Positions 10,904 to 22,376 of a stretch of 64,000 nucleotides of DNA are shown piece by piece. Each line of letters starts with the position of its first letter. Within the stretch, counting starts at the first letter, position 1. The position numbers and the translations under genes were made by a program. The notes beneath the pieces are model-generated. The model saw only the letters and a list, made by a program, of their open reading frames with translations. It did not search any database and had not been told where the DNA came from. This stretch comes from Cryphonectria parasitica EP155 (Eukaryota > Ascomycota > Sordariomycetes > Diaporthales > Cryphonectriaceae): NCBI RefSeq assembly GCF_011745365.1, contig NW_024468911.1:4396759-4460758 (forward strand). Direction: 5' to 3'.

Positions 10904-11864
10904 ATGGTAAGCGATGTTTTGTGCCATCATGTTTCCCCCTTTTTATTCTCAACCCTCCCAAAGCTGACAATCATTGCAAATAGAACACGACCTTCAACAG
11001 TGCTCTCAAGCAGAGCACCTCCATCCGCAGAGACCTCTCCAGCCTCTCCTCACAACCCCTCGCAACAGCCGCATCCACCGACTCGCCCTCCTCCTCATCC
11101 TCTCCCGCCAACGTCCTCAGCCCCGCCGCCCTGGGCTCCCTCTCGGCCTCCCTGACCGCGTTCCAGCGGACCATCGACGAGTACAACTCCCTCGCCAAGC
11201 AGGAGCTCAACCCGGCCAAGCAGGAGAAGGCTTTCGAGCGCATCCGCAACTTCCGCACCGAGCTAGCCGAGTACCGTCGCGGCTTTGAGACCGTCAAGAA
11301 CGCGAGGGAGGAAGTCCTGCACAGCCAGAACCGAAGCGAGCTGTTGGGCAGGCGGCCCTATGCCAACGACACACCTGAGAACCCTTATGCGAACAGCACC
11401 GGCGCATCCTCTGCCTTTGGAGGAGGGGGCCATGTGAGGAATACCAGCGGCGGCGGCGGCGGTGGTGGCGGGTTTGGTGTTGGTGGCGATGACGTCGCGC
11501 GCGAGGAACACGCGCTGAGGGAGCAGAACTTCTTTGCAGGGGCGAACTCGGCGCTGGATGAGTATATTGCGCGCGGCCAGGCTGTGCTGGGTGATCTTGG
11601 CACGCAGAGGGATATGCTCAAGAACACGCAGAAGAGGTATGTGCCATGTATTGTTGATGTATTGGAAGGGGGGAGTGCCTGAATCGGACCTGTCACTGAC
11701 ATCATTTCTCATCTAGGTTGTATTCAGTGGGAAATACCTTGGGCGTGTCAGGCGACACCATCCGGATGATCGAACGCAGGGCACGAGAAGATAAATGGAT
11801 ATTCTGGGCTGGGGTCGTCATCTTCTTCCTGTTCTGCTGGCTGGTCCTGCATTTTCTGAGATAA
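10904..11864 (+). CDS. BOS1: Qb-SNARE BOS1 (membrin/GOSR2 family), ER-Golgi transport
   Basis: Exons 10904-10906, 10984-11636 and 11717-11864, about 267 residues. The first coding exon contains only the ATG, followed directly by GTAAGC; after splicing the protein starts MNTTFNSALKQSTSIRRDL, the normal Bos1 N-terminus. An N-terminal helical region (DEYNSLAKQELNPAKQEKA, ELLGRRPY, TPENPYAN) precedes a glycine run from a GGC repeat at about 11447-11470. The SNARE helix follows (REQNFFAGANSALDEYIARG, LGDLGTQRDMLKNTQKR), then IERRAREDK and a C-terminal anchor (WIFWAGVVIFFLFCWLVLHF). This is a tail-anchored v/t-SNARE for ER-to-Golgi vesicle fusion. The upstream region probably contains a spliced 5' UTR (donor GTGTGT at 10721, acceptor CAG at 10791) and an upstream ATG at 10614. 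The gene name is supported by the overall pattern; the related GOS1 is the main alternative. Confidence 0.9.
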
Positions 11865-12089
11865 AGCTTCACTCATTTGCGGGGGAAAACCAAGTGGGTG
11901 ATATATGACATGCATGAGCAAGGCGTTCAGGGGTCTGAAAACAGGACTGTTGTTTGATCAAGACATACCTGGTAGTGGTGGCATTAAATTTATGGGAATT
12001 TTCGGAATCCAGATGGTCTTTTTTTCTTCTTTCTCTTCTTCCCCTCGTAGAACCATGTTTGTGCGCTACTCTATGACATATACTCTCTT

Positions 12090-13026
12090 CTAGCCTTTCA
12101 ATGAAATGGTAAAGAGCACGTCCTTGGTCGTCTCAACCTCGACCACCCTTGAATCAGGCAGGACATGATTGCTCGTACTCATCATGCCACCAAACTCCGT
12201 CTTCCAATCCGTCACGTCCCACTCGAACCCCCTCAAAGTGATAACGCTCGGCTCCTTGATCGGTATGATACCCACATACTTCCCAAACACATCCTCCGCA
12301 CCCTCCTCCCTGACGTGAACCCGATGCCTCCCCGCCTTCAGCAGGAACGTCAACGACTCTCCGCTCACAAGGAATAGCCGGCCCTCGGCGTAGGTGGGAT
12401 CCGTCTGGAACAGGTACAGGTGGTGCAGCTGGCTCAGGCCCTGGTCGACCCGCCCGCCGAGGCCGCCCATGGCGACAATGTCGGCTGGTGTGGTGCCTGG
12501 CGGGGACGCGGCAGCGCTGCGGATGTACTTGACGGCCTTGCCGAAATCTGTCGAGTACTGGTCCGGGTCGTGGATGATCTTTGTGTGGTGTGAGCTTGCG
12601 GCGGTGGTGAAGTATTGCCGCGCCTCATTGGTCAGCGAGTCCAGGTCGCCTATTATCACATCAAGTCCACTCTGAGAAAGGAGGGTGCTGCTGCTGCCTC
12701 CATTCTGCTGCCCCTCCTGGGAGGCTCGCAGAAGACGATCTGCGCCTCCATCTGCCGCCACTCTTAGGAACGCTACGATTCATCAGCTCAGGGTGAAAAA
12801 AGGTAATTGCGCCCCCGGTGGAGAGAAAATGGGAAACAATTCAAGGACCCCCCCAACACGTACAGTTACTCCACAGGACTTCCAGCGTAGCCAGGTCTCG
12901 CAGTGGCTGGTTGAGGATGATGAGGGCAAGCTGGGGTGCTGCTGTATGTTGGTTGTTTTCCCTGTCGGTCTCGGCCCGCTCCCGTAGAAGCATGCGGGCC
13001 GGGTGCCATTCGATCGGGTCGCCCAT
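12090..13026 (-). CDS. THI80: Thiamine pyrophosphokinase
   Basis: Reverse-strand exons 13026-12864 and 12772-12090, about 281 residues. It transfers pyrophosphate from ATP to thiamine to give TPP, in the cytosol. Family marks: EWHPARMLL at the N-terminus, LALIILNQPL, then VAADGGADRLL, IGDLDSL, a YSTDFGKAV segment, and MGGLGGRVDQGLSQLHHLY. These are the nucleotide and magnesium-binding elements of the TPK catalytic domain. The C-terminal TPK-type thiamine-binding part includes IPIKEPSVITLRGFEWDV and MMSTSNHV. The intron 12863-12773 (donor GTACGT, acceptor TAG) joins LWSN to SFLRVAADGG in frame. The start is the first in-frame ATG before EWHP; an extra upstream exon cannot be excluded. It converges with BOS1, and the two ends are about 225 nt apart. 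Confidence 0.93.
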
Positions 13027-16000
13027 CACACGTGCATGGATCGCCAAGATGAGGGGTCTGGGACTTGTTGTGAATGAGTGAGGGGGTGGGATTGGGCAAG
13101 GGCCTGGTTGGTTGGTTGTGCTTATTGGGCAAGGGGGGAGTGTGTTGTTCGTGCGTGCGCTGTGACCTCACAGGTTTGAAGGGGACGTAAAAGAACCTGC
13201 GGGGTAGATTTTTGTGGAGGAGATGTGGAGATAAGAGTTTCCGTGGCATGTCTGACTAAAATATCAAGTCGTTTTCGGCCGGAGGACGGCGACAATCGAC
13301 AGAATACAAACCTTGTTAATGATTGGATAGATTGAGAAAAGAGAATTATTTATGCCTAGTTTCTTGTCGATATGTCTAATTTGTTGTTGAAAGTCATGTT
13401 TCTCAAAGATCTGGCATGATGTAAGGGAGACTGGTCCATATTGAATGTTCTGACTTGACCGTGCGCCCGATCTTGTCCATTATCTAAAGTTTTGGAAAAA
13501 TAGAAGCAGCAAAATAATGAAAAAAGGAAATAAGATGAGATGGGAAAGGAAAGGAGAATACAAGAGGAATGGAATAGACGGATGAAAAAAAAAAAAAAAA
13601 AGCAATGAAAATTACCTCTATAATCAAAACAAATACTAACAAAGCGAATGTGGAAATTTATGATTCGCAGTGACTCTTTTTTTTTTACGAGTGATTATTG
13701 GTCAATGTGTAACAAACACTGACTGAGGTCCAAGTCATAAATACCAAGAACAAGTCATCAACGGCAATACTGTGAAATATATTCTGTGGTCTGTTACAAT
13801 AATTCTACCACACCCGTTTCAACACTCGCTATATCACTGACCACCACATCTTTGTAGGCAAAAAGTGGGGACATCCACACTGGCATCAGCATACACACCA
13901 GAATTCTTCTTTCTCGGGGTCTCTGCTTCCATCACTGTCAGAGTGGCCGTCGGAGTCGGCGTAGTTGTGCTCTTGGCTGTCAGAGTCCTCATCTTTCGTC
14001 TAGAAAGAGACGTTCCGTTCGTCTCTCGCCATGTGGGGCTTTGTCGGCGAATGACTTTGAGCGCGTGAAGTAACTGCTTGAAACTGTATTTTGACCTCGC
14101 GCTGTAGCAGGCATAAAGAAGAAATTGAGTCCGGTCCACCAGCTTTGTGAGATGTCTGCGTGGATGGGCGGTGAGATGTCTAAGTGGAGAAGCGCGAGTT
14201 CCAAAAAGCACCTCTTGAGACCTTCATAGTCCTTTACTCTGTGCGACAGAATTTCTTTTGGAGATATATTATTGGTAATTACTTAATTTCTTTGTGATGT
14301 TTCCATTATTTATCCAGACGTCAAGCAGAATGACTTCTGTCTGAAGGCTAGCGATTAGCATTCAAGTAACCTCGGACTCATCATAACGTTGCTTTCGGGA
14401 CTACTAGAGCATCGTGCTATGGGAACTGAAATCCTGCCAAGCAGGGGAGGGGAAAGGAGAGATACATTGATGCCTGAATACAATATCGAATGTGGGAAAA
14501 GAAACACATTTGCCAACAACACAGCCTGGTCACTGGACATTGCCCTTGAAATCTCGGAAACCTCTGCCCAGGTGGTTGTTTAAATATGAAGTCTGGGCAC
14601 GAACAGAAAGTTTTCAGAAACTCTGAGTCCAAGTTCTGCTTCAGATTCTACATTTTTCATGCCGGCCCAGCAGTCGTGTCCGATACTTGACATAAGCTAT
14701 CATATTCCTTACGTGCATGAACAGAGTGCAAGATGTGTGTCCAGGCCGGCAATCGACAGCTATAGGCTCATGGTCCCTTCAAGACTTCTTAAATGAAGTA
14801 CTTGTGGTTTCAGTTTGAGATGTATCTCTTCGAGAATCACGGAATATTACATCGGTGGCTGTAGATAAGAAGTAGAATCTGCTCCTGGTTCGGAGGCACC
14901 AGAACGATGTCCGGCATGGAATGACCTCGGAAAACTGGAAGCGTTTTCTCTTGGCGTGGGGCAAGCAAAAGTCAATCGCGAACGAGTGAATCAGGACAAA
15001 TACATAGTCCCAGCTTGGCGAGTCAGGTGTGCTCTAACACGTTATGACGCAGCATTAACGATTTGGATCATCTCTCACGTGGAAATGCTGGTAATTACAT
15101 ATTGTTTCCAAAGTAACAAGCACTTCCTAGGGCTACTCGGATCCGCTGGTCTCTATCACACCGCATCCTCTCCTTGAAGATAACAACATAGTAACCTGAT
15201 TATAGGTTGAGCTGTGAGGTGAGCTGTGAGGTGAGCAGCGAGCGTTGCCATGGACGGGAACATCCGCGGTGTGCACACCTCGCTAGCCGAGCTTCCAAGA
15301 ACCCGCTGCCAACGTCATCGTGAGTCTCGTGAACAACTAACTCACGCTCGAGACGGTTGACACATAGCTGACTACAGCAAGCCACAGTACACAAGCGCAT
15401 ATTCTCATGGAGAACGTTTCCTCGAACGGGCCGATTGAAGTGCGGGGGGCCAAGTGCTCCAGTTCCCCCCATACCATCAGGTGTTTGTCCTGGGCGGGAG
15501 GTGTCCACGAACTTGCGGAGAGGAAATCTGGAGAGGGAAAGGTGTGGGTTCTCTACCAAGTTTACCCACTTCTTCCCCGGTTTAATGTCGGCACCACCGT
15601 GTTCGGCCAAAATCCGGCTAAAAGCAGGCCATCGTCAAGCCACGAGAGTACGGAAGACAGAACATTGTTCGATTCTTGTGGGTGTTTGTCTGTTAAGGGT
15701 TCATCCGGACGTGGCTCTCCCTCTCCGTGCAAATGCTCGTGCAGGCAGTTCGCGGCGAAGTTGCTACACCTGCTTCGCTTCGCTTAATAATACAATAGCA
15801 GCAGCATTTCTGGTAGGCATCCAGCTCTTTCTTTTTATTGCAATCCTGGTGTAGATCTCCTCCATTTCTTCATCCTGATCTTGATGGAAATGATTCCGTA
15901 TTAACTTGTTATCACTGTGCAGATGAGGCTGACATCGTTCATCAATTTCGAGAGAAGTTCCGATTTTTTTTATTAAAAAAAGAATTAAAAAAATTGGCAC

Positions 16001-16855
16001 CGCCGAATCCGTCATACCGCCGGAACTCTGTCGACCTACTACACAGTATGGTAAATAAAGTGTAAATCGACAGTTGAGGCTAATACCACAGGAGCCCCTC
16101 GGGACCTATGTGTGTAGCCGACCAGTGCCGACGCTATGGATCCAGTCGGGAGAAACGTCAAGAAGTGGGATGGTCTCGTTGTCAGGGACGTCCGTTAGAC
16201 TGCGATGATGTCCTTTCTCCGGGCCCCGCCCTCCACAAAGTCGACCACGTTTCCCCACAAAGTGTATTGCCCAGCCCCAGAAAACTAGGAAAAGAACTCC
16301 ACTTATACACATAGGCCTAGGGTCTTGGCAATTCAAGGTCTTATTCACTTCCTCCAGGGTTCTGTGGCGGAACTCGGGCTCTACTTCACTGCACGTAATA
16401 GTACTTGCTGCAATCGCCGTAGTCATGTGCTCGATCCGATCCGACGTCCAGGCAACCTTGTTGCGGTGTGTGTATCATAGTATGCTCGTCTTAGGACGGT
16501 GGATGAGAGGGGGAACGTACTTGCTAGACCTTTAGCCCACAGCTTCCGGTCTCTCCTGATCCGAAGACCCGGGGCGGGGACTTCGATATGCCCACCCCAA
16601 GACATCTGACCTCTCAATTTTTTTGCCTCATAGTGGTGCGGGTGCGGGGCAGACCATGTAGACAGGCCATCCTCGCGACTTGCTCATCCGGTTCTCGGGC
16701 TGGGCTGATATCGTCATGTCGTCCTCGTTCAGAGGAAGAAGTTGGCAACGTAAGGGCAGGGATGTTTGGTCTTGTATGGGGTTGTCAATCGGCATGGCTC
16801 CATAGCGAAAGAAAGAAAAAAACAACTTATAGAAGAAAACTTGAAAGTGCAGACA
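13027..16855. other. Gene-poor region, 3.8 kb
   Basis: No gene recognised. It holds a 17-nt A run (13585-13601) and AT-rich stretches around 13300-13700. An exactly repeated 12-nt unit occurs twice near 15210-15233. The reverse strand at 13830-14200 has acidic, faintly coding-like translation broken by stops and frame changes. The right end is the promoter of the beta-glucosidase gene, with two GCGGGG hexamers (16574-16579, 16644-16649) that fit the CreA/Mig1 consensus SYGGRG. Confidence 0.4.
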
Positions 16856-16861
16856 TATAAA
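16856..16861 (+). promoter_or_regulatory. TATA box of GH3 beta-glucosidase gene
   Basis: TATAAA lies 104 bp upstream of the ATG at 16960, at a typical distance and with a pyrimidine-rich leader after it. GCGGGG motifs 200-400 bp upstream match the carbon-repressor consensus, which is known to act on many fungal beta-glucosidase genes; function here is inferred. Confidence 0.5.
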
Positions 16862-16959
16862 TGTCGGTGACCTCGCCGCTATGCAGATAATCTTACCTTT
16901 TGTTTGGTCCCGCCCGAGTTTCTCTCCTCCCTTGCACCGCCATCATTATCAAATCCACC

Positions 16960-19609
16960 ATGGCGTCCTCGGCTGCAGCTCTTCTGCTCTCGGCGCTCCT
17001 CGTGCCTGCTGTCAAGGCTGATACCGTCTTCAGCCATGTCCAGCCTTTGAACACCACAATCCTTGGCCAGTACGGCTTCTCAGATCCTGTGTACCCATCT
17101 CGTATGTTCTTCTCAACCCCCTCCCCCCTCTCATCATCATCTCTGCAACTTTTGAGACTGCTTCCGTTGTTGACAACCAGTGTCCAGCAAATACAACTGG
17201 AGCTGGCGGCTGGGAAGCTGCGCTAGCAAAGGCTCAGGCCTTTGTCGCTGAACTGACCATTGAGGAAAAGGCACAGATGGTTACTGGTGTTGCAGGACCT
17301 TGTGTTGGTAACATTCTCGCTATTGAGAGGCTTGGCTTCCCTGGTCTCTGCCTTCAGGATGGTCCCCTTGCCATCCGAGTAGCAAGCTATGCCAGTGTCT
17401 TCTCGGCTGGTGTTTCCGCTGCTGCTACTTGGGACAGAGATATTATGTATGAACGTGGCCATGCGATGGGTGAGGAGTTCAGGGGCAAGGGTGCCCACAT
17501 CTATCTTGGGTAAGTGTAATCAAAAAAAGGTTGATGAGTGTGGAATGATAAGCTTACTGACTGAATGCCATTCAAGACCCGTTGCTGGACCATTAGGTCG
17601 TTCCGGTTATGCTGGTCGGAATTGGGAGGGATTCGCCGCGGATCCCTACCTGACCGGCGTGGCAATGGAGGAAACCATCACGGGCATGCAGGACACTGGC
17701 GTCCAGTCGTGTGCCAAGCACTTTGTCGCTTACGAGCAAGAGACACAGCGCAACCCAACTTACCCCTATATAACTGAGGATGACAGCAGCATCAGCGTGA
17801 CCGAGGTCACCCAGGAATCAGTGTCCTCAAACGTTGATGACCGCACACTTCACGAGCTCTACGTCTGGCCTTTCGCCAACGCGGTCCACGCTGGTGTGTC
17901 GTCCCTCATGTGCTCGTACAACCGCATCAACGGTTCCTACGCCTGCCAGAACTCCAAGACCCAGAACGGTATCCTCAAGTCCGAGCTTGGCTTCCAGGGA
18001 TACGTGATGAGTGATTGGGGTGGCACGCACTCTGGTCTTGCCTCCATCGAGGCTGGTCTGGACATGGGTAAGTCACAGCTTGCTTCTTCTGCCACGAACA
18101 TTATAGATGACTAACAATCAAGCAGATATGCCTGGCACCGTTGGATACTATGGTATGGACTTCGCGGGCGGCTCCTTCTTTGGAGGCAATGTGACGGCGG
18201 CCGTGAACAATGGCTCTCTGGACGTCGCACGCGTGGATGACATGATCACGAGAATCATGACCCCGTACTATTTCCACGGACAAGACTCTGGATACCCTGG
18301 CGTCGACCCTGCTGGCGGTCAGCTCAACACCTTCTCGCCAGAGAGCACCTGGAAGTACACCTTCAACATGACCGGCACCCCGAATGTGGACGTCCGCGGC
18401 AACCACAGCGAGCTGATCCGCAAGCATGGCGCTGCTGGAACGGTCCTGCTCAAGAACACTAACAACGCCCTGCCTCTCAAGGCACCCAAGCTCATTGCCC
18501 TGTTTGGAAACGACGCCTCCGCGCCCACTGAGGGAATGTACACGTCAGGAGCCACCTTCTACGGAAACCAGTACGTCGGTGGCGGTTCTGGCACGGGCCG
18601 TGCCACCTTTGTGTCCACGCCCCTCGACGCCATCGTCGAGCGCGCCAGCCAGGACAACGCCTACGTCCAGTTCTTCCTGAACAACACCCTCGTCGTGGAC
18701 TCGGAGATGCCCAGCCTCTGGATCCCCGCTGAGCCTGACGTCTGCCTGGTGTTTGTCAAGACCTACGCCGAGGAGGGTGCCGACCGCACGACGCTCGACC
18801 TCGACTGGGAGGGTTCTGAGATGGTCACCTCAGTCGCCAAGTACTGCAGCAACACCGTGGTTGTCTCGCACTCGTCCGGCATTAATGTTCTCCCCTTTGC
18901 CGACAACCCCAACGTCACCGCCATCCTGGCCGCCCACTACCCTGGCGAGGAGAGCGGACACTCCATCGTCGACATCCTCTACGGCGACGTGAACCCCTCT
19001 GGTCACCTGCCCTACACCATCGCCTACAACTCGTCCGACTACAACGCGCCCCCTACCACCGCCGTCCAGACCAACGGTACCGAGGACTGGCAGGTTTGGT
19101 TTGACGAAGGTCTCGAGATCGATTACCGCTACTTCGACGCCAACAACATCTCCGTGCGTTACGAGTTCGGCTTCGGCCTCTCGTACACGACCTTCGAGCT
19201 GGCCAACATCGCCGCCGAGGCTCTCGGCTCCGACTTCACCGCCGCTCCGCCCGCCGAGGAGATCCAGCCTGGTGGCAACCCTGCTCTGTGGGAGACGCTG
19301 TACAACGTCACCGTCTCTCTGTCCAATACAGGCAGCGTAGAGGGCGCCGCCGTGCCCCAGCTGTACGTCACCTTCCCCGACAGCGCGCCCGCAGGCACGC
19401 CGCCCAAGCAGCTGCGCGGCTTCGACAAGATCACCCTCGCGCCCAACCAGACTGCTACGGCCTCGTTCGAGCTGATGCGTCGGGATATCAGCTACTGGGA
19501 TGTCCTGTCGCAGGACTGGGTGATCCCCAGCGGCGACATTACTGTCAGCCTGGGCTTCAGCAGCCGAGATCTGAGGGTGTCGACGACCATCACGCCTGTG
19601 GCTGCGTGA
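16960..19609 (+). CDS. Secreted GH3 beta-glucosidase
   Basis: Exons 16960-17101, 17188-17509, 17577-18067 and 18126-19609, about 812 residues. It hydrolyses beta-linked glucose from cellobiose and related glucosides, outside the cell. A signal peptide is clear ([20 protein letters not shown]). The GH3 N-terminal barrel includes [42 protein letters not shown] and [11 protein letters not shown]. The nucleophile is Asp301 in [11 protein letters not shown]. The GH3 C-terminal alpha/beta domain follows ([57 protein letters not shown]), then a fibronectin-III-like domain ([27 protein letters not shown]). All introns are 58-86 nt and keep frame; the acceptor at 17187 was chosen because it yields YPSPNTTG, while the earlier CAG at 17180 leads to stops. 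Several N-glycosylation sites are present. Size is normal for secreted ascomycete GH3 enzymes. Confidence 0.96.
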
Positions 19610-20423
19610 GGAAGTAGAATATGAGACGAGACGGAAACTTATTGTGTAATGAGCTCGTTTAACGATAGATGCGACAATGATATTATTTAATCGCTGAAGA
19701 TAATCGCTGAGGGTTGAAAATGTTCTTTTCTCGTGTGACTTGTGTTTGTAAATGTCCTATGAACACTGTCTTCCTCCCCTCTCTTCCATTCTCCCTTTCT
19801 CCTGAGTCAAGGTCCTTGGAAACGGAGAATTTAAATAGAATGTTGAAGCAAAGAGGGTCTGATCATGAGCTGTCGAGAACAGTTGTGGCACGATGAGCCT
19901 TCATCATTGAGTGTACAAGCACTATAATGCTTCCCATCCTAAAGTCGATTGAGATAGATCCAAAGGTTCTGGACAGACATATCTCCCCTTCCTTTTTTAT
20001 CTTGTCAAATTTCAGATAGTTGCGAGCTGTTTGTTTATCAAGCTTGGTTTGGTGCTCTAGGTACTTTAGCGCAAGTCCATTGAAGCTGCTGGTGATGTCG
20101 TTTCGGCAGGCTGAGTCATCCACCCCCAATCTCAACAAGGTAACCAATGATCTCATCGCAGGTGAGAGATCCCTGACCCCTGCAAGCTCTCAGCCGATCG
20201 CCGTTGCTGGTGAGTGAGCTTTCGAAATTTTGTACCGCGGTGTCGGCTCCGTTTGGATTACCAATTTGTTACGGGTCTACAAACAGCACTCTGGGAATCT
20301 ACGTTCTCGTCCACCCTCGGCACCAACGACGACTCCTTGTCGCATCCTCTCTTTCTTTTCCTTTGTTCCCGTGGTTCGTGTTCGACTACCAATAATTCCC
20401 CTTTAGCCTGGTTCAATACCACA
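19610..20423. other. Intergenic region between GH3 and MIA40
   Basis: 3' flank of the beta-glucosidase gene and promoter/5' UTR of MIA40, including a pyrimidine-rich stretch near 20320-20400. No gene or repeat recognised. Confidence 0.4.
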
Positions 20424-21549
20424 ATGTTTCGCGCGGCAGTACGCTCGACGCCGCGGGCCTTGCGGCAGTCTTCGGTCGCCTCCGCCGCGGGCCGGAGGTT
20501 CGCAAGCACAGCACCCGCCGACAGGAGCCATTCATGGAAGGGCTCTGCGGTCAGATGGAGCTTGGCGATAGGCGCTCTGTACTGGTACAACACCAGTCCG
20601 ATTTTTGCAGACGAGCTGCCCTGTGAGTCGGCCCCTGGCAACGGACAAACGCTTCAAGGGCGAGATGCTCTTTTGCAGCACTACTGACGAAAGACTGTCG
20701 TTGCAGCACGCCTGTCCCCCGAACCAGCCCATTTCTCCGAGGCAGATCTACCTACCGTTGACGCGATAGTCGAGGAGAAGCGTAAACAGCTTGAGGCCAA
20801 GCTGAAGGCCAAGGAGGAGCAGGCGGCGGCCGCCAAGTCGTCGCAACAATCTTCTCCGCCACCACCAAAGAATGACTCCACGGCTGTCGCAACGCCCGGC
20901 GATGTGGAGAAGACGCCTGAGCAGTTGGAGGAAGAAGCAGGCCAGCAGGGCGCATTCAACCCCGAGACGGGCGAGATCAACTGGGACTGCCCATGCTTGG
21001 GCGGGATGGCCCACGGCCCTTGCGGAGAGGAGTTCAAGGCGGCATTCAGCTGTTTTGTCTACTCCAACGAGGAACCTAAGGGCATGGACTGCATTGACAA
21101 GTTCCAGTATGTCACAGACTACAGCAATTCCCTAGTGTTTCGCAGGTGGGGAGGATGCCAGAGCTAACACCACAACTAGGCACATGCAAGATTGCTTCCG
21201 AAAATACCCCGATGTCTATGGCGAGGAGATAGCAGACGAGGAGGCCGCCGAGGCCGAGGCAGACACTGCTGCTGCTGCCGCCGCATCACCTGTGCCCGCT
21301 GCCAACGCCCACGATGCCGTGGCTAAGGAGCCTGCCCCTGCGGCCCCGGCTGCGTCGGAGAAGTATCTTGTGAAGTCAGAGAAGGAGGCAACCACAGTTA
21401 GCAAGCCTGAAAAGGTGGAGGAGAAGCCCAAGGATGCACCAAAGGCCGCTCCCGAGGCCGCGCCGAAGGCTGAGATCGAGGCGGACCCTCGAGGGTTGCC
21501 CAAGAACTCGTTCGATGCTACTTCTGCCAACAACAACAAGTCTAAGTGA
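20424..21549 (+). CDS. MIA40: Mitochondrial intermembrane-space oxidoreductase Mia40
   Basis: Exons 20424-20622, 20707-21106 and 21180-21549, about 322 residues. Mia40 receives small cysteine-rich proteins in the intermembrane space and inserts disulfides, with Erv1 as electron acceptor. The N-terminus is a mitochondrial presequence ([23 protein letters not shown]) followed by an inner-membrane anchor ([17 protein letters not shown]). A charged, Ala/Lys/Glu-rich linker leads to the catalytic module: redox CPC (Cys161 and Cys163 in NWDCPCLGG), then the twin CX9C pairs [11 protein letters not shown] and, across the last exon junction, CIDKFQHMQDC. The C-terminal tail (about 105 residues) is Ala/Glu/Pro/Lys-rich low complexity, as in other filamentous fungi. 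The intron between the halves of the second CX9C motif (21107-21179) must be removed for a functional protein, and the joined frame confirms it. Confidence 0.96.
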
Positions 21550-21611
21550 GAGAGAAATGAGTCCCGACTTACCAGCAATATCCAAATTTTATTGTACAAT
21601 ATAACGCATTT

Positions 21612-21626
21612 GGGGGGGGGGGGGGG
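21612..21626. repeat. (G)15 mononucleotide tract
   Basis: Run of 15 G about 60 nt downstream of the MIA40 stop codon, likely in its 3' UTR or just beyond. Confidence 0.95.
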
Positions 21627-22376
21627 CTTGGCCCTATGGATTGGATGTGGCACCTACCTAGATGGCACCGGAGTTATGGCCGGGCTTCCAACAGGGATGA
21701 CTGAGTTTTATTGTACAAAGAAGAGAAAAAAAGAGATGATAAAAAAATATACCAATCTCGATTCACCACCAGAATTGTATCTATAATCATACTTCCTTCC
21801 GCAGGGCCTACTCTGCTCGTCTCAACATGGGCGCTGATGCGCAATTCAGAACACATGCACTGTGAGGTTTCAATGTTCAATGGAATGCGACCCGAATTGT
21901 AGACACGCTCCACAGTATGAGAGTCAGAGAATACATTCCTCATTCAATGGAATTAAAAGCGCATCTATACAATGCGCCTCCGAGAACCGACTTAAGAGCC
22001 GTGCGCGGACCGGCCCAGCCCTCTTGATAACCCTGGCATCTCGAGCCGCATACGTCATTAACGACAGGGGTAAACGGTGACTCCATGGCAAATGAGGAGA
22101 GCTACTGGCCTGCGTATCGTCGTCACCCAACTTCACCCGTCAAAGCTAACGGCCCTGTTTTTCCCCCTCCATCACATGTTCTTCTTGCCCACAACAGCTC
22201 CAAAACGGTCAACCTCTTTTTCTTCCACAGTCGCAATCACTCTCGAGAATTTCGCTCAGATAAGACAACTGTTTCATTCTTTGTGTACCTGAACGATCAC
22301 TTTTTGATCAGTACACCTACATCCTCTTCCTCAATCACCACCAAAGCACACCACGCCGCATCCCGAGCAAGCAAAG
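21627..22376. other. Intergenic region between MIA40 and the OM14-like gene
   Basis: About 750 nt with no recognisable gene. The right part is the promoter and leader of the OM14-like gene and is rich in C/T. Confidence 0.4.

Noticed and set aside
13834..14211. Reverse-strand ORF and overlapping forward hydrophobic ORF
   Set aside because: Two frames look faintly coding (acidic on one, hydrophobic on the other), but stops and frame changes prevent a gene model and no family is evident.
15407..15854. Overlapping forward ORFs of 126 and 139 codons
   Set aside because: Low-complexity, Arg/Ser/Cys-rich translations with no domain; typical of chance ORFs in GC-balanced intergenic DNA.
17180..17181. 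First CAG as the acceptor of intron 1 in the GH3 gene
   Set aside because: It leads into early stops; the next AG at 17187 gives the conserved YPSPNTTG join and an open frame.
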